Notes: generated by a model from the letters alone, not told the origin. DNA of 32,893 bases from Deinococcus indicus (GCF_002198095.1 NZ_NHMK01000021.1:1-32893), one strand, 5' to 3'. Shown: positions 23,236 through 30,131, counted from the stretch's first letter. Numbers and translations: made by a program.

Positions 23236-23624
23236 TGGGCGTCCTGGTGCGCGGCGTTGAGGTGGTCTGCAGCGAGCTGCATGGCGTGGTCAAGCTGCGC
23301 CGTGGGCAGGTGGCCGAGGTGGCGACCGAAGCCGTCGTCGAGGTCGAAGCCGCCCTGGGGCGTGGGGCGCAGGTGCCCGGCGTGACCCGCCGCTGTGATG
23401 AGCCAGTGGTCGTCGCCCTGAGTGATGAGTTGATTCCCGGTGAACGTCAAAACGTTGATGAGGGGAATGAGGGCCCGGAGGCGGCGTGCGGCAGCGGGCG
23501 TGGTAGTCGGCACGGCGAACCGGGTGGTTTCTCCCGTGTGGGACGTCTGGGCCAGGGTGATGGCCTGCTGGGTGGGGAGCGCGCCGTCCGGCGCGACCAG
23601 AAGGTGCTGCAGTGCGGGAATCAT
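23232..23624 (-). CDS. Small soluble protein of unknown function
   Basis: The 130-residue protein is predicted soluble, beginning MIPALQHLLVAPDGALPTQQ. It contains AARRLRALIPLINVLTFTGN and a Gly/His-rich part (AAGHAGHLRPTPQGGFDLDDGFGRHLG), and ends in a helix, LDHAMQLAADHLNAAHQDAQ. No family is recognised. It is the first gene of a three-gene operon and overlaps the membrane-protein gene by four bases. No ribosome site is visible before its start. A GGGGTGAC palindrome is centred about 33 bp upstream. Confidence 0.55.
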   Translation of the reverse strand: MIPALQHLLVAPDGALPTQQAITLAQTSHTGETTRFAVPTTTPAAARRLRALIPLINVLTFTGNQLITQGDDHWLITAAGHAGHLRPTPQGGFDLDDGFGRHLGHLPTAQLDHAMQLAADHLNAAHQDAQ

Positions 23625-23646
23625 GCTGGGCAGTGTGCGGGTCGTG

Positions 23647-23667
23647 GGGGTGACCGGCCGTCACCCC
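23647..23667. promoter_or_regulatory. Second GGGGTGAC palindrome, midway between divergent genes
   Basis: GGGGTGAC (23647-23654) and GTCACCCC (23660-23667) are exact complements with a 5-nt spacer. The centre is about 33 bp from the start at 23624 and about 32 bp from the start at 23689. The half-sites match those between pilB and the HD-GYP gene; only the spacer differs (5 versus 9 nt). Confidence 0.5.
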
Positions 23668-23688
23668 TGGCGTACGGACGGTGAGCGC

Positions 23689-24261
23689 ATGATTTTCTTG
23701 CAATCCTTCTGGCGCCGTCGGCGCGTGCCCCCGGTGACCGGCTTGAACTTCGGCACGCAAAACGGAACGCCGGATTTTACTCTGCGCATTCAGAACTCCC
23801 TCAAATACACCCAGAGCGATAAAGGCGAAGCCGCTGTCTCCTTTGCTCAGGAGGGTGGCACTGGACTGAAGGCTCGAATCCTGATCAAGCCAGCGGGGAC
23901 AACCAGCTACGGTGATCCGACGTTTACCTTCAATCAGGCAGCGTCATCGACATCCATCATTCGTGATGGTGGGTGCAGCTCACTCCTAGATCCCAACGGA
24001 GAAGCGAAGTTCAACACCGCCTTCGGTTTCGGAAACAATCCTCTGATCTTCGTCTCGAGTGATCAGAATAAGACTGCGGTCGAGCTGAAGGCCTTCTGTG
24101 ACGTCTTTCTGGGTTTGAACGCGACGGCAGGCGCCCAGTGGACGGACGGGGCGAGTGCCGCTGGCCTGGTTTACGCCGGCGATCATAAAAATCCGACGAA
24201 CACACGCTTCATGGATGGTGCCCGGAAGGTGCTGACCGGTCTGGGTGTCACGAAAGAATAA
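23689..24261 (+). CDS. Unknown protein, possibly 5'-truncated
   Basis: The protein has about 190 residues from the ATG at 23689 and is not recognised. After a basic start (MIFLQSFWRRRRVPPVTG) it is mixed alpha/beta, with TPDFTLRIQNSLKYTQSDKG, ARILIKPAGTTSYGDPTFTF, two cysteines (GGCSS, FCDVF) and FMDGARKVLTGLGVTKE at the end. Base composition is less GC-rich than the left flank, and no ribosome site precedes the ATG. The gene may have lost its original 5' end or use a GTG at about 23738 (MTGLNFG). It is followed within 3 bp by the membrane-protein gene at 24264. Confidence 0.5.
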   Translation: MIFLQSFWRRRRVPPVTGLNFGTQNGTPDFTLRIQNSLKYTQSDKGEAAVSFAQEGGTGLKARILIKPAGTTSYGDPTFTFNQAASSTSIIRDGGCSSLLDPNGEAKFNTAFGFGNNPLIFVSSDQNKTAVELKAFCDVFLGLNATAGAQWTDGASAAGLVYAGDHKNPTNTRFMDGARKVLTGLGVTKE

Positions 24262-24263
24262 GG

Positions 24264-24716
24264 GTGGCGAACTACAGTGACGACATGGAACAGGTCATGA
24301 GGCAATTATCCATACAAGATGTCCCCCTAGCACTGCGCTGGGCGCTGACGTACGCATTGAGCAGCGTCATCGTCTTCTTGTTGGTCCTGCTCGCCCTTCG
24401 GTATGGCGAAGCGTTCCGTTTGAATGAGGCGTGGTACAGTCCTCAGGCCTTGTGGCGCAACCTAGAAGCCACGTGGCCAGACTTCCTCCGCCTGGGCCTC
24501 CTGACCTTGTTCCCAGCGGCGTTGCTCAGCGCATTTGGCCGCACGGCCTGGACACAACATGGCCTTGCTGCCCTGGTGACGGCTGCACTCCTGACTTTCT
24601 GGAGCGCGCTGGGTGGATTCGGGGGAACGCTCGCCCTCCTTCCAGCGGCGCTCGGTGGCATTGCGCTTGTCGCTGCTGCAACGGTGCTGTGGCATGCTTT
24701 GAGACGCTTACACTGA
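24264..24716 (+). CDS. Small membrane protein of unknown function
   Basis: The 150-residue protein has about four membrane helices: WALTYALSSVIVFLLVLLAL, LRLGLLTLFPAALLSAF, HGLAALVTAALLTFWSAL and LALLPAALGGIALVAAATVLW. It starts with GTG at 24264, two bases after the upstream stop, with AAGG overlapping the stop. An ATG at 24285 is a weaker alternative. It is coupled to the preceding gene. No family motif is recognised. Confidence 0.55.
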   Translation: MANYSDDMEQVMRQLSIQDVPLALRWALTYALSSVIVFLLVLLALRYGEAFRLNEAWYSPQALWRNLEATWPDFLRLGLLTLFPAALLSAFGRTAWTQHGLAALVTAALLTFWSALGGFGGTLALLPAALGGIALVAAATVLWHALRRLH

Positions 24717-24911
24717 GGATCAAACGCCTCGAAAGCCATGAAGGAAGGTACCTCATCACTAGTGCGGACAGGTTCAAGCGGCTTTAACGCCAAGATCCAG
24801 CGGCCTGGACGGATGTTCCTCCAATTCAACAAATCGCTGTGACAAACCTAGATTGGCCATAATTCGCGAGGCGAACAGCCGGTTAAACGCGCGTCGTTTC
24901 ACATCCTCGTA
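24717..24911. other. Non-coding stretch
   Basis: No supportable gene, RNA or repeat was seen in this 195-bp stretch between the membrane-protein gene and the MITE-like inverted repeat. Short ORFs here lack ribosome sites and family features. Confidence 0.5.
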
Positions 24912-25022
24912 CGACTCTGTTGGCGAATTCAGGTGATGGCTCCCAGACTCCGCATTTCTCGTTGCCGAGTCGCGATGATCCGCCCCGCCGAACGGCAGTT
25001 TTCGAATTCGCCAACAAAGTCG
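24912..25022. repeat. MITE-like element: 111 bp bounded by 19-bp inverted repeats
   Basis: The left arm at 24912-24930 (CGACTCTGTTGGCGAATTC) and right arm at 25004-25022 (GAATTCGCCAACAAAGTCG) are complementary over 19 bp with one mismatch. Between them is 73 bp with no gene. The size and the ends resemble a miniature inverted-repeat element or the collapsed remains of an IS. No target duplication could be recognised at the borders. Confidence 0.5.
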
Positions 25023-25326
25023 AGTGTGGTTACTACCCGCTCGTGCAGGAGGTGGTCGAGGCTATGTCGGCGGAGCAGGTGGAGGTCTGCATGCGGGCTG
25101 GCCGGGTTGCGGCCGGGTGCAGTCTGGTACGAGGGATTGACCTGCTGGATGCCCCTCCGGGCGGTGCATGCGGATGGGCGGTTGGTCTGGGCGGCGGAGG
25201 TGACGTGGGCCTTGTCAGGGATGCCGTTGGAACAGTACGTGTGGGTGCGTGGATACCGCGTGGTGGGTCGGGTGAAGTGTGTCAGGTGTGGCAGCGTGCG
25301 TGAGTGTGCCGTGTCAAGGTGGTGGG
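25023..25326 (+). pseudogene. Possible decayed coding sequence
   Basis: Coding-like stretches appear in two plus-strand frames: one containing VVEAMSAEQVEVCMRAGRVA (about 25046-25110), and another further on containing PLEQYVWVRGYRVVGRVKC (about 25220-25280). This could be one gene broken by a frameshift and cut on the left by the MITE-like repeat. I recognise no family. It may equally be non-coding. Confidence 0.25.
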
Positions 25327-25503
25327 GTGAATCACCACGATCTAGCGAATGCTGCGCAGTTGGCCGAATTGCAGGAATGGGTTGCGGCCGCGGCTGGTGG
25401 GGAGGGCCCTCAGCTGGTCGGTCAGACTGAGAACGGGTCTGGCGGGGAGAACTCGGGTCCGGCCGTGCCAGATCCGGTCACCAGCTCACCAGATCATCTT
25501 TGA
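25327..25503 (+). CDS. Possible small acidic protein
   Basis: The GTG at 25327 is preceded by AAGGTGG at about 5-nt spacing and opens a 58-residue frame. The product has a helical start (MNHHDLANAAQLAELQEWVA) and a Gly/Pro/Ser-rich tail. It runs 26 bp into the 3' end of the recombinase gene on the other strand. It is too short and unusual in composition to assign. The ribosome site is the main support. Confidence 0.3.
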   Translation: MNHHDLANAAQLAELQEWVAAAAGGEGPQLVGQTENGSGGENSGPAVPDPVTSSPDHL

Positions 25504-26470
25504 GGTCGTCAGTGGCGAGTTTCGCGTAGCCCCTGCGGGTGGTGTCGATGCTCTCGTGGCCGAGGTGCGCGGCGACCCGTCCGAAGTCCTTGACCTGCTG
25601 CAGCAGGCGCGTCCCGGCGTACTTGCGTCCTGGGTGAAAGCCCCGGAACTTCACGCCGGCGGCCTGGAAGGCTTTGTCGAGGTGGTACCGGGCGGTCATG
25701 GGTGAGGCGTACCGGAACACGCGGTCGCGGGGGGTGGTGCGCTTGCCGTCCGTGTGGTCGGGTCCGCCGGGTGCGTAGAGGCCGCGGTAGTGGCGGGTGG
25801 CGCGGGCGAGGCTGGTGCTCATGGCGACCAGGCGCTCCTTGCGGCCCTTGCCGCTGCGCACGTGGACGCGCCGGTTTGCCTCGTCGAGATCCTCCCAGGT
25901 CAGGGCGAGCGCTTCGCTGATGCGCAACCCCGCGTGGGCCGTGAGGAACAGCAGGAATTTCACGTGCACGTCCGCGTGATCGAGGACGTCCGCGAGCTCG
26001 TCTTCCTGGTACGGTGGGCGTTTGACGATGCCGGGCGTGCGGTCCTTGGGGATCTTCACGTCTTTGAAGGGATCGGCCTCGGTGGCGCCCGCCCAGCGCA
26101 GCGCACGGTACAGGCAGTTCGCGGCCGCCACCTTGAGCTGCGCGCCAGCAGGCTTGCGGCCCGCGCTGAGCATGGATGCGACGTAGCCGGAGGCGTCACG
26201 GCGGCCGGGCCGTAGGAGGTTCACGGCGTTCGCAGTGGCGTACTCCAGAAACTGCCGAACACCCAGGGTGTACGCCTCGATGGTGCGGAGGCTGGTGAGC
26301 AGGCCACTGGCGCCCTCGTGGGTGAGGTACGCCTGCGTGAGGGTGATCAGGCTGTCTACGTCCTTGTCACCGGCGGCCCGTACGGCGCGGCGGCGCAGCT
26401 CGTCGTCGGGCAGGCTGGCCCAGGTCTGGGCCTGGGCCAGCTGAGTGCCGCGGTAGTGGTCGAGGGTCAC
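25478..26470 (-). CDS. Tyrosine recombinase/integrase (XerC/D-like)
   Basis: The 330-residue protein has an N-terminal SAM-like core-binding domain (TIEAYTLGVRQFLEYATANA) and a C-terminal catalytic domain. The active-site set is visible: Arg in HAGLRISEAL, Lys in RSGKGRKERLV, the H..R pair in FHPGRKYAG, His in LGHESIDTT and the nucleophile in RRGYAKL (about residue 316). Such enzymes integrate mobile DNA or resolve replicon dimers. The GTG start at 26470 overlaps the upstream membrane-protein stop (GTGA) and has GGAG six bases before it. A related, truncated recombinase lies at 29285-29780, so two copies flank the IS cluster. A plasmid dimer resolvase is possible; no att or dif site was identified. 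Confidence 0.88.
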   Translation of the reverse strand: MTLDHYRGTQLAQAQTWASLPDDELRRRAVRAAGDKDVDSLITLTQAYLTHEGASGLLTSLRTIEAYTLGVRQFLEYATANAVNLLRPGRRDASGYVASMLSAGRKPAGAQLKVAAANCLYRALRWAGATEADPFKDVKIPKDRTPGIVKRPPYQEDELADVLDHADVHVKFLLFLTAHAGLRISEALALTWEDLDEANRRVHVRSGKGRKERLVAMSTSLARATRHYRGLYAPGGPDHTDGKRTTPRDRVFRYASPMTARYHLDKAFQAAGVKFRGFHPGRKYAGTRLLQQVKDFGRVAAHLGHESIDTTRRGYAKLATDDLKDDLVSW

Positions 26471-26874
26471 GAGGTTCTCCAGATGACTGGGATCGATTGC
26501 CAGGCGAGTCGAAGGCCTGGAACCTGGACGGCCAGTATGGTGAAGGCAAGTCCGAACTGCGCGTCAGTGACTGTGGACGCTGAAGCCTGAAGGTCGAGTC
26601 CACGGGTACCGTAATATGCGGCAAATGCCCCAGCGAGGGCCATGAGGGTGGGTTCAACTTGCCAGATAGACACGCTGTCTTGATTGAGGGGATGTAGGCC
26701 GCGGCGGGTAAGTCCGAGGTAAATGAGCCAGGGCATGTATGTCGCGAGAGCGACGTACACGGCAATCATGAGTGCAATGCCTTTCGACTGTGCAGATGGC
26801 TCGAGGAACAGTGGGCAGTAAAAGAGGATGAGGGTCAGGGCGAGGAGTAGAACTGCGATGAGTTTTCTTCCCAT
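26467..26874 (-). CDS. Membrane protein coupled to the recombinase
   Basis: The 135-residue protein has about four hydrophobic helices: LIAVLLLALTLILFYCPLF, GIALMIAVYVALATYMPWLIYLG, PTLMALAGAFAAYYGT and FGLAFTILAVQVPGLRLAW. The function is unknown. Its stop overlaps the recombinase start (GTGA), so the two are co-translated, an unusual partner for an integrase. The start at 26874 is probably leaderless: TAAGAT lies five bases before the ATG on the minus strand, inside a large inverted repeat (26878-26909). Confidence 0.6.
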   Translation of the reverse strand: MGRKLIAVLLLALTLILFYCPLFLEPSAQSKGIALMIAVYVALATYMPWLIYLGLTRRGLHPLNQDSVSIWQVEPTLMALAGAFAAYYGTRGLDLQASASTVTDAQFGLAFTILAVQVPGLRLAWQSIPVIWRTS

Positions 26875-26877
26875 GCG

Positions 26878-26909
26878 TTATCTTATCTAAATCCCCTTAG
26901 GTAAGATAA
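26878..26909 (-). promoter_or_regulatory. Operator-like inverted repeat overlapping the promoter of the recombinase operon
   Basis: TTATCTTATCTAA (26878-26890) and TTAGGTAAGATAA (26897-26909) are complementary over 13 bp with one mismatch, around a 6-bp centre. The left arm contains the TAAGAT -10 element on the minus strand, a few bases from the ATG at 26874. A protein bound here would block transcription of the membrane protein and recombinase. The motif is AT-rich and does not match the radiation/desiccation response motif I know for Deinococcus. Confidence 0.5.
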
Positions 26910-26910
26910 A

Positions 26911-27133
26911 CTGTTTTTCGAAGTTCCCGGACTGATCAGCCCCTGGTGTCTCCAGTCACCGGCGACCTTCGGGCCGCGTCCGATTGACCTGACTGGGCGC
27001 TGGACCCACGACCCCTCCCCGATTTCCCCCCTCCTGTACCCCTCGGCGAGACTTGGAGGCCCCTTCCTGGCCTTCCTGTGAGGACGATGGTTTTCACGTC
27101 GTCCAGCACGCCTCTCGCCGTGGCCGTCACCAA
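26911..27133. other. Non-coding stretch
   Basis: No supportable gene was seen. A 65-codon minus-strand frame (26936-27133) is Gly/Arg-rich, has no ribosome site and is treated as a shadow. This could be eroded interior of the IS605-type element whose end lies next to it. Confidence 0.4.
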
Positions 27134-27185
27134 CCGTTAACGAAAGAGGGGCGCAAGCCCGTGACTTCAGTCATGGGTTAGCCCC
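27134..27185 (+). mobile_element. Relic end of an IS200/IS605-type element
   Basis: A two-tier hairpin is present: the outer stem GGGGC (27148-27152)/GCCCC (27181-27185), and the inner stem CCCGTGAC (27158-27165)/GTCATGGG (27170-27177) with a TTCA loop. Stem-loops built on GCCCGTGACTTCAGTCA.GGG are typical of the right ends of IS200/IS605 elements beyond tnpB. No tnpB coding sequence remains beside it. A factor-independent terminator is an alternative, but there is no T-run. Confidence 0.4.
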
Positions 27186-27207
27186 TCCCGCCCGTAGCAG
27201 GGGCAAC

Positions 27208-27930
27208 TCACGTCGGGTCAGGGCGGAGTTGCTGCAGAAGGCGGTCACGGTACAGATCATCCCAGCCTGCACGTTTGCGGTTCTTGTTGATCGCACCCAC
27301 TGACCCCTCCTGACGCATCAGATTCAAGGCCCACCGTCTGAGCACCGCCAGATTCTCGGCACCGTGATTTGCGACTGTCACGTTGGCATCTTCTGCAAAG
27401 GCGACATTCAGCACTCAATGTAACGAGTTCTCTACCTGCCAGTGCGTCCTGACCGCGTGCAACGCGGTCAGCGGGTCCGGTGCAAACAAGCACAGGAACA
27501 ACCTCCGCTGCGACACCCGTTTGCCCTTCACGAGCCTGGAACTTTCAATCAGCGCGACACTCTGCAAGCCCGGCCACTCGTGATCATCCAGATCCGGGCT
27601 TGCAGGCAACACCCAGCAGGTCCGCCGCTCATCCCGCCGACGGATCATCCCAGGTGCTGACTCCCAGGAGTGCCGTGTCCGCAAACAGACGACGCGAAGC
27701 GTCGTCGAACATCTCCTGGACATCCTCAAACAACGTGTCCTGATTGCCCTTCAGAGCCAGAACGTACTGTGCCTGGAGCGCAACCAACTTCCTCGCCACC
27801 GTCCGCTGGGTGCCCATCGCGTCGATCGTCACGATGCACCCGGCCACGTCCAGATACGCCAGCGTGTCGAGCACACTGGGCAAGGTGGAGAGTTCGTTCT
27901 GCTTGCCCTTGACAGCCTGAGCACTCAGAC
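27208..27930 (-). pseudogene. ISAs1-family transposase, C-terminal part (frameshift and nonsense mutation)
   Basis: Reading from 27930, the sequence gives the family core: SAQAVKGKQNELSTLPSVLD, then AGCIVTIDAMGTQ and VLALKGNQDTLFEDV. Near 27635 the frame shifts (after DDPSAG) and continues in another frame with DERRTCWVLP, WPGLQSVALIESSR and HWQVENSLH. A TGA at 27415-27417 then replaces the expected tryptophan codon of the ENSLHWVL motif. The remainder reads on in frame: VLNVAFAEDANVTV, ENLAVLRRWALNLMRQE, ending before 27208. Two independent lesions plus the IS4 insertion show the gene is long dead. Confidence 0.8.
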
Positions 27931-29107
27931 CAAGAGTTTCCACGCGAGAGAGAACAGCGACCAGCACGAAGGCCCAGGAGGCAGGGGCTTGAAATTCCCC
28001 GGTCTCATGGGCCTTGATGCGAAGTGACTATGCCTCGCATCCCCAGCCTACCGCACAGCATCATCACCGCCCAGCTGAACCGAGTCACCAGCCTCAGTGG
28101 CCTCGTCCGCTACAGCACCCTGCGGAAAAGTGCCATCTCCAAAGAGATGGCGCGGGACTCCTTCGCATCGACAGAAGACCTCCAGCGTCGAGCCAGGAAC
28201 GCGCCGGAAGGCGCGTTCCTGGCCATCGATTTCGTCATGGTGCCCCACGCCGGACGGACGATGGAAGGCGTGAACTACCACTACAGCGGTCAGGCCCAGA
28301 CCCGTCTGGGCCATCAGTTCACCTCCGCGGCCCTGGTCAGGTTCGGTGAAGATCCAGTTCCGTTGCTGGAGCGCTTCAAGGTTTCCCAGCCCCTTGAGAC
28401 GACCTGTCACCCGTACCGCACCGCCACGCAGGAAATGATCCACGTCGTCCAGGATTGCCTCGCGGCGGGCGTCCCCATGGCGGGTCTGCTGCTGGATGGA
28501 GAGTTCGGGCGGGACGCCGCCGTGACCTTCAGTCGCGAGCATCAGATTCCGGTCTTGATTCGTGCCAAAGCCAATATGACCGTGCAGTTCGAGGGTGAGG
28601 GACTCACCCTCGGTGCGCTGAGCCGGCAGTTCCCTCCGGAACGCTGTCACCTGTACGCGGAGTTCGGGTGGCGCGTCCGTCGATTGTCGGTTGCCCGTGA
28701 GGTCGGTGGGTTCGATGTCCTGATCATGTGGCGCAAGGTGCACGGTGAGTGGACACGGTTTTTCCTGTTCAGCACGTTTGGTGGTGACGTCACGGTTCGT
28801 TCGCTGCTGCGGGCCTGGAAGGCCCGCTGGGGGATCGAGGTGATTCACCGGCTGTTCAAGCAGAATCTGGGGCTGGGACGCTGTCATTGCCGGACGATCC
28901 AGGCGCAGGAGAACTGGGTGTGGTGCGTGTTGGAAGCCTTTCACGCGGTGTTACGGGTGCGTCGGGAAGGACCGGGCATGACGTGGCGAGCCGCACAACG
29001 GCAGGCAGCTCAGCATGCGGAAAAGCACGTCCTGACCGGCCTTGAGCAGGACGGACCCCTGCTTGACGCCGCGTGACACGACATCAGCAGGGAAGTGGAA
29101 ACTCTTG
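27931..29107 (+). mobile_element. Complete IS4-like insertion sequence, 1177 bp
   Basis: The element is bounded by perfect 13-bp terminal inverted repeats and 7-bp target duplications. It contains one intact DDE transposase gene on the plus strand with about 100 bp of leader. It inserted into an already present ISAs1-type transposase gene, opposite to its direction. The intact ends and ORF indicate a recent event. Confidence 0.85.
28030..29076 (+). CDS. IS4-like DDE transposase
   Basis: The 348-residue transposase has a complete catalytic triad: Asp in FLAIDFVMV (about 67), Asp in LLLDGEFGRDAAV (about 156) and Glu in RWGIEVIHRLFKQ (about 270). The last region fits the YREK signature of the IS4 superfamily, with Trp in place of Tyr (W..R...E......K). 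An N-terminal helical domain is basic. The ATG at 28030 is used; an in-frame GTG at 28024 is possible. Close families such as IS701 share this layout, so the family is given as IS4-like. It appears functional. Confidence 0.85.
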   Translation: MPRIPSLPHSIITAQLNRVTSLSGLVRYSTLRKSAISKEMARDSFASTEDLQRRARNAPEGAFLAIDFVMVPHAGRTMEGVNYHYSGQAQTRLGHQFTSAALVRFGEDPVPLLERFKVSQPLETTCHPYRTATQEMIHVVQDCLAAGVPMAGLLLDGEFGRDAAVTFSREHQIPVLIRAKANMTVQFEGEGLTLGALSRQFPPERCHLYAEFGWRVRRLSVAREVGGFDVLIMWRKVHGEWTRFFLFSTFGGDVTVRSLLRAWKARWGIEVIHRLFKQNLGLGRCHCRTIQAQENWVWCVLEAFHAVLRVRREGPGMTWRAAQRQAAQHAEKHVLTGLEQDGPLLDAA

Positions 29108-29284
29108 CTCAGACAGAGGCCCTGCCGTGCAGCCCACACGCTCACCATGTGAATGCCTTGGACTTCGTGGGCCGAGGTGCCACGGAGCCGCTTGCCGTTG
29201 AGGTCCGCGACGGCGCGCAGCAGGTTCACCCGCTCGGGCAGGCCCTGACGGCGACTGCGCATCAACTGCACCCAGATCGGAGTG
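29108..29284 (-). pseudogene. ISAs1-family transposase, N-side fragment
   Basis: The minus strand reads IWVQLMRSRRQGLPERV, then DLNGKRLRGT and EVQGIHMVSVWAARQGLCL. These are the segments that precede the core of ISAs1-type transposases (normally ...VDGK.LRG...HLVSAWA). The expected DGK has become NGK, another sign of decay. About 85 residues of the usual N-terminus are missing beyond 29284. It joins in frame to the fragment at 27930 once the IS4-like element is removed. Confidence 0.7.
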
Positions 29285-29780
29285 AGCCTGCTGCGGCCCG
29301 GCGGGAGTGACGGGTACCGATTTACACGGCATCTGGAGGGGTTGAAGCTGGCCCCGTCGAGCGTCCGGACGCGCCTCGCGGCGGCCCGCGCTCTGTACGG
29401 CGCGCTGCGGTGGAGTGGCGCGACGGACAGCGCGCCGTTCACGGACGTCCGCACCGCACCCGACCCGACGCCCCGGCACGAGAAACGCAAACCGTACACG
29501 GACGACGACCTCGCCGCGATGCTGCTGGCGGCCGGATCGCAGGAGAGCGTCATCCTGCTCCTCGGCGCGCACTGCGGCCTGCGCAACGCGGAGATGCGGT
29601 TCCGGGCGTGGGGGGATGTCCACCTGGACGGGAGCGTGCCGTTCATGAACGTGCAGGGCAAACGGGGTCGCCGGCAGGACGTGGCGCTGTCCCGGTCCGC
29701 GACCGCCGCGCTGCGCTCCTGGCGGGGAATGTGCGGGCAGGTCAAGCCGAGCGACCCGGTGTTGCTGATGCGCTCCCGAC
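29285..29780 (+). pseudogene. Truncated tyrosine recombinase, paralogue of the 25478 gene
   Basis: The reading frame begins abruptly at LLRPGG, equivalent to NLLRPGR near residue 84 of the intact recombinase at 25478-26470. It continues in parallel: ALYGALRWSGATDSAPFTDV, PRHEKRKPYTDDDLAAML, GAHCGLRNAEMRF (the first catalytic Arg) and VQGKRGRRQDVAL. After PVLLMRS the similarity stops, so the H..R, His and Tyr catalytic residues are absent. Both ends are lost: the left by the ISAs1-type element, the right by an unidentified junction near 29780. Similarity to the intact copy is partial, so it is an old relative rather than a recent duplicate. Confidence 0.75.
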
Positions 29781-29984
29781 CTGCGCACCGGCATCATGAC
29801 CACCCTCGACGGCCAGGCCCACGACGTCACCCTCAGGAGGGACAAGGACAGCGTGCTGTGCGTCATCGACGATCTGATCGAAGGTGCCAGCCGCCTCGAA
29901 GGCCTGTCCGGACGGGTCGGCAGCATCTACCCGGTCGGTTCCCTCCGGACCCCAGACACGACGCCGGGCTACCTGCCCTTCTGA
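29781..29984 (+). pseudogene. C-terminal fragment of an unidentified gene
   Basis: Immediately after the recombinase relic, a different frame reads DLRTGIMTTLDGQAHDVTL, then SVLCVIDDLIEGASRLEG and ends GSLRTPDTTPGYLPF. It looks protein-like (regular amphipathic helix, sensible composition) but has no start or ribosome site. It is probably the tail of a gene cut by the rearrangement. The family is not recognised. Confidence 0.35.
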
Positions 29985-30131
29985 GCGGCCCTCATCAGGA
30001 AATCAGGACGGCCCTGTCCTGACATTCTTCCCTGCACTGGTCGCAGGACTGAGGGTGCGGTTGGCCGGCAACGACGGAGACGGACGGCGTCAGGCGCGCT
30101 GTTCCCTGACACCGTCACCCGGAGCGGCGCT
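29985..30131. other. Intergenic stretch
   Basis: No gene or obvious signal was seen between the fragment and the convergent secreted-protein gene. Confidence 0.4.

Larger units (their letters stand above)
27924..29114. repeat. 7-bp target duplication and 13-bp terminal inverted repeats of the IS4-like element
   Basis: CTCAGAC occurs at 27924-27930 and again at 29108-29114, immediately outside perfect 13-bp inverted repeats (CAAGAGTTTCCAC at 27931-27943, its complement at 29095-29107). Removing the element and one CTCAGAC joins the two ISAs1 transposase halves in frame (GLCL-SAQAVKG), which confirms the boundaries. Confidence 0.85.
27198..29284 (-). mobile_element. Decayed ISAs1-family element, interrupted by an IS4-like element
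   Basis: Transposase fragments of the ISAs1 (H-repeat) type lie on the minus strand on both sides of the IS4-like insertion at 27931-29107. The outer end near the transposase 3' side probably starts at about 27198 (CAGGGGCAACTC), just past the stop codon. The other end is missing: at about 29284 the sequence passes directly into a truncated recombinase, and the N-terminal part of the transposase is absent. The element is dead. Confidence 0.6.

Noticed and set aside
24920..25430. Two overlapping ORFs (127 and 165 aa) as intact genes
   Set aside because: They begin inside the MITE-like inverted repeat, are Arg/Cys/Trp-rich or low-complexity, and show coding character only in patches.
26936..27133. 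65-aa minus-strand ORF
   Set aside because: Gly/Arg/Ser-rich, no ribosome site, no pattern of secondary structure.
28048..28944. 298-aa minus-strand ORF opposite the IS4-like transposase
   Set aside because: Antisense to a complete DDE transposase and lacking its own signals.
28951..29745. 264-aa minus-strand ORF as one gene
   Set aside because: It fuses antisense of the recombinase relic, a real ISAs1 fragment (29108-29284) and IS4 terminal sequence; only the middle part is genuine.
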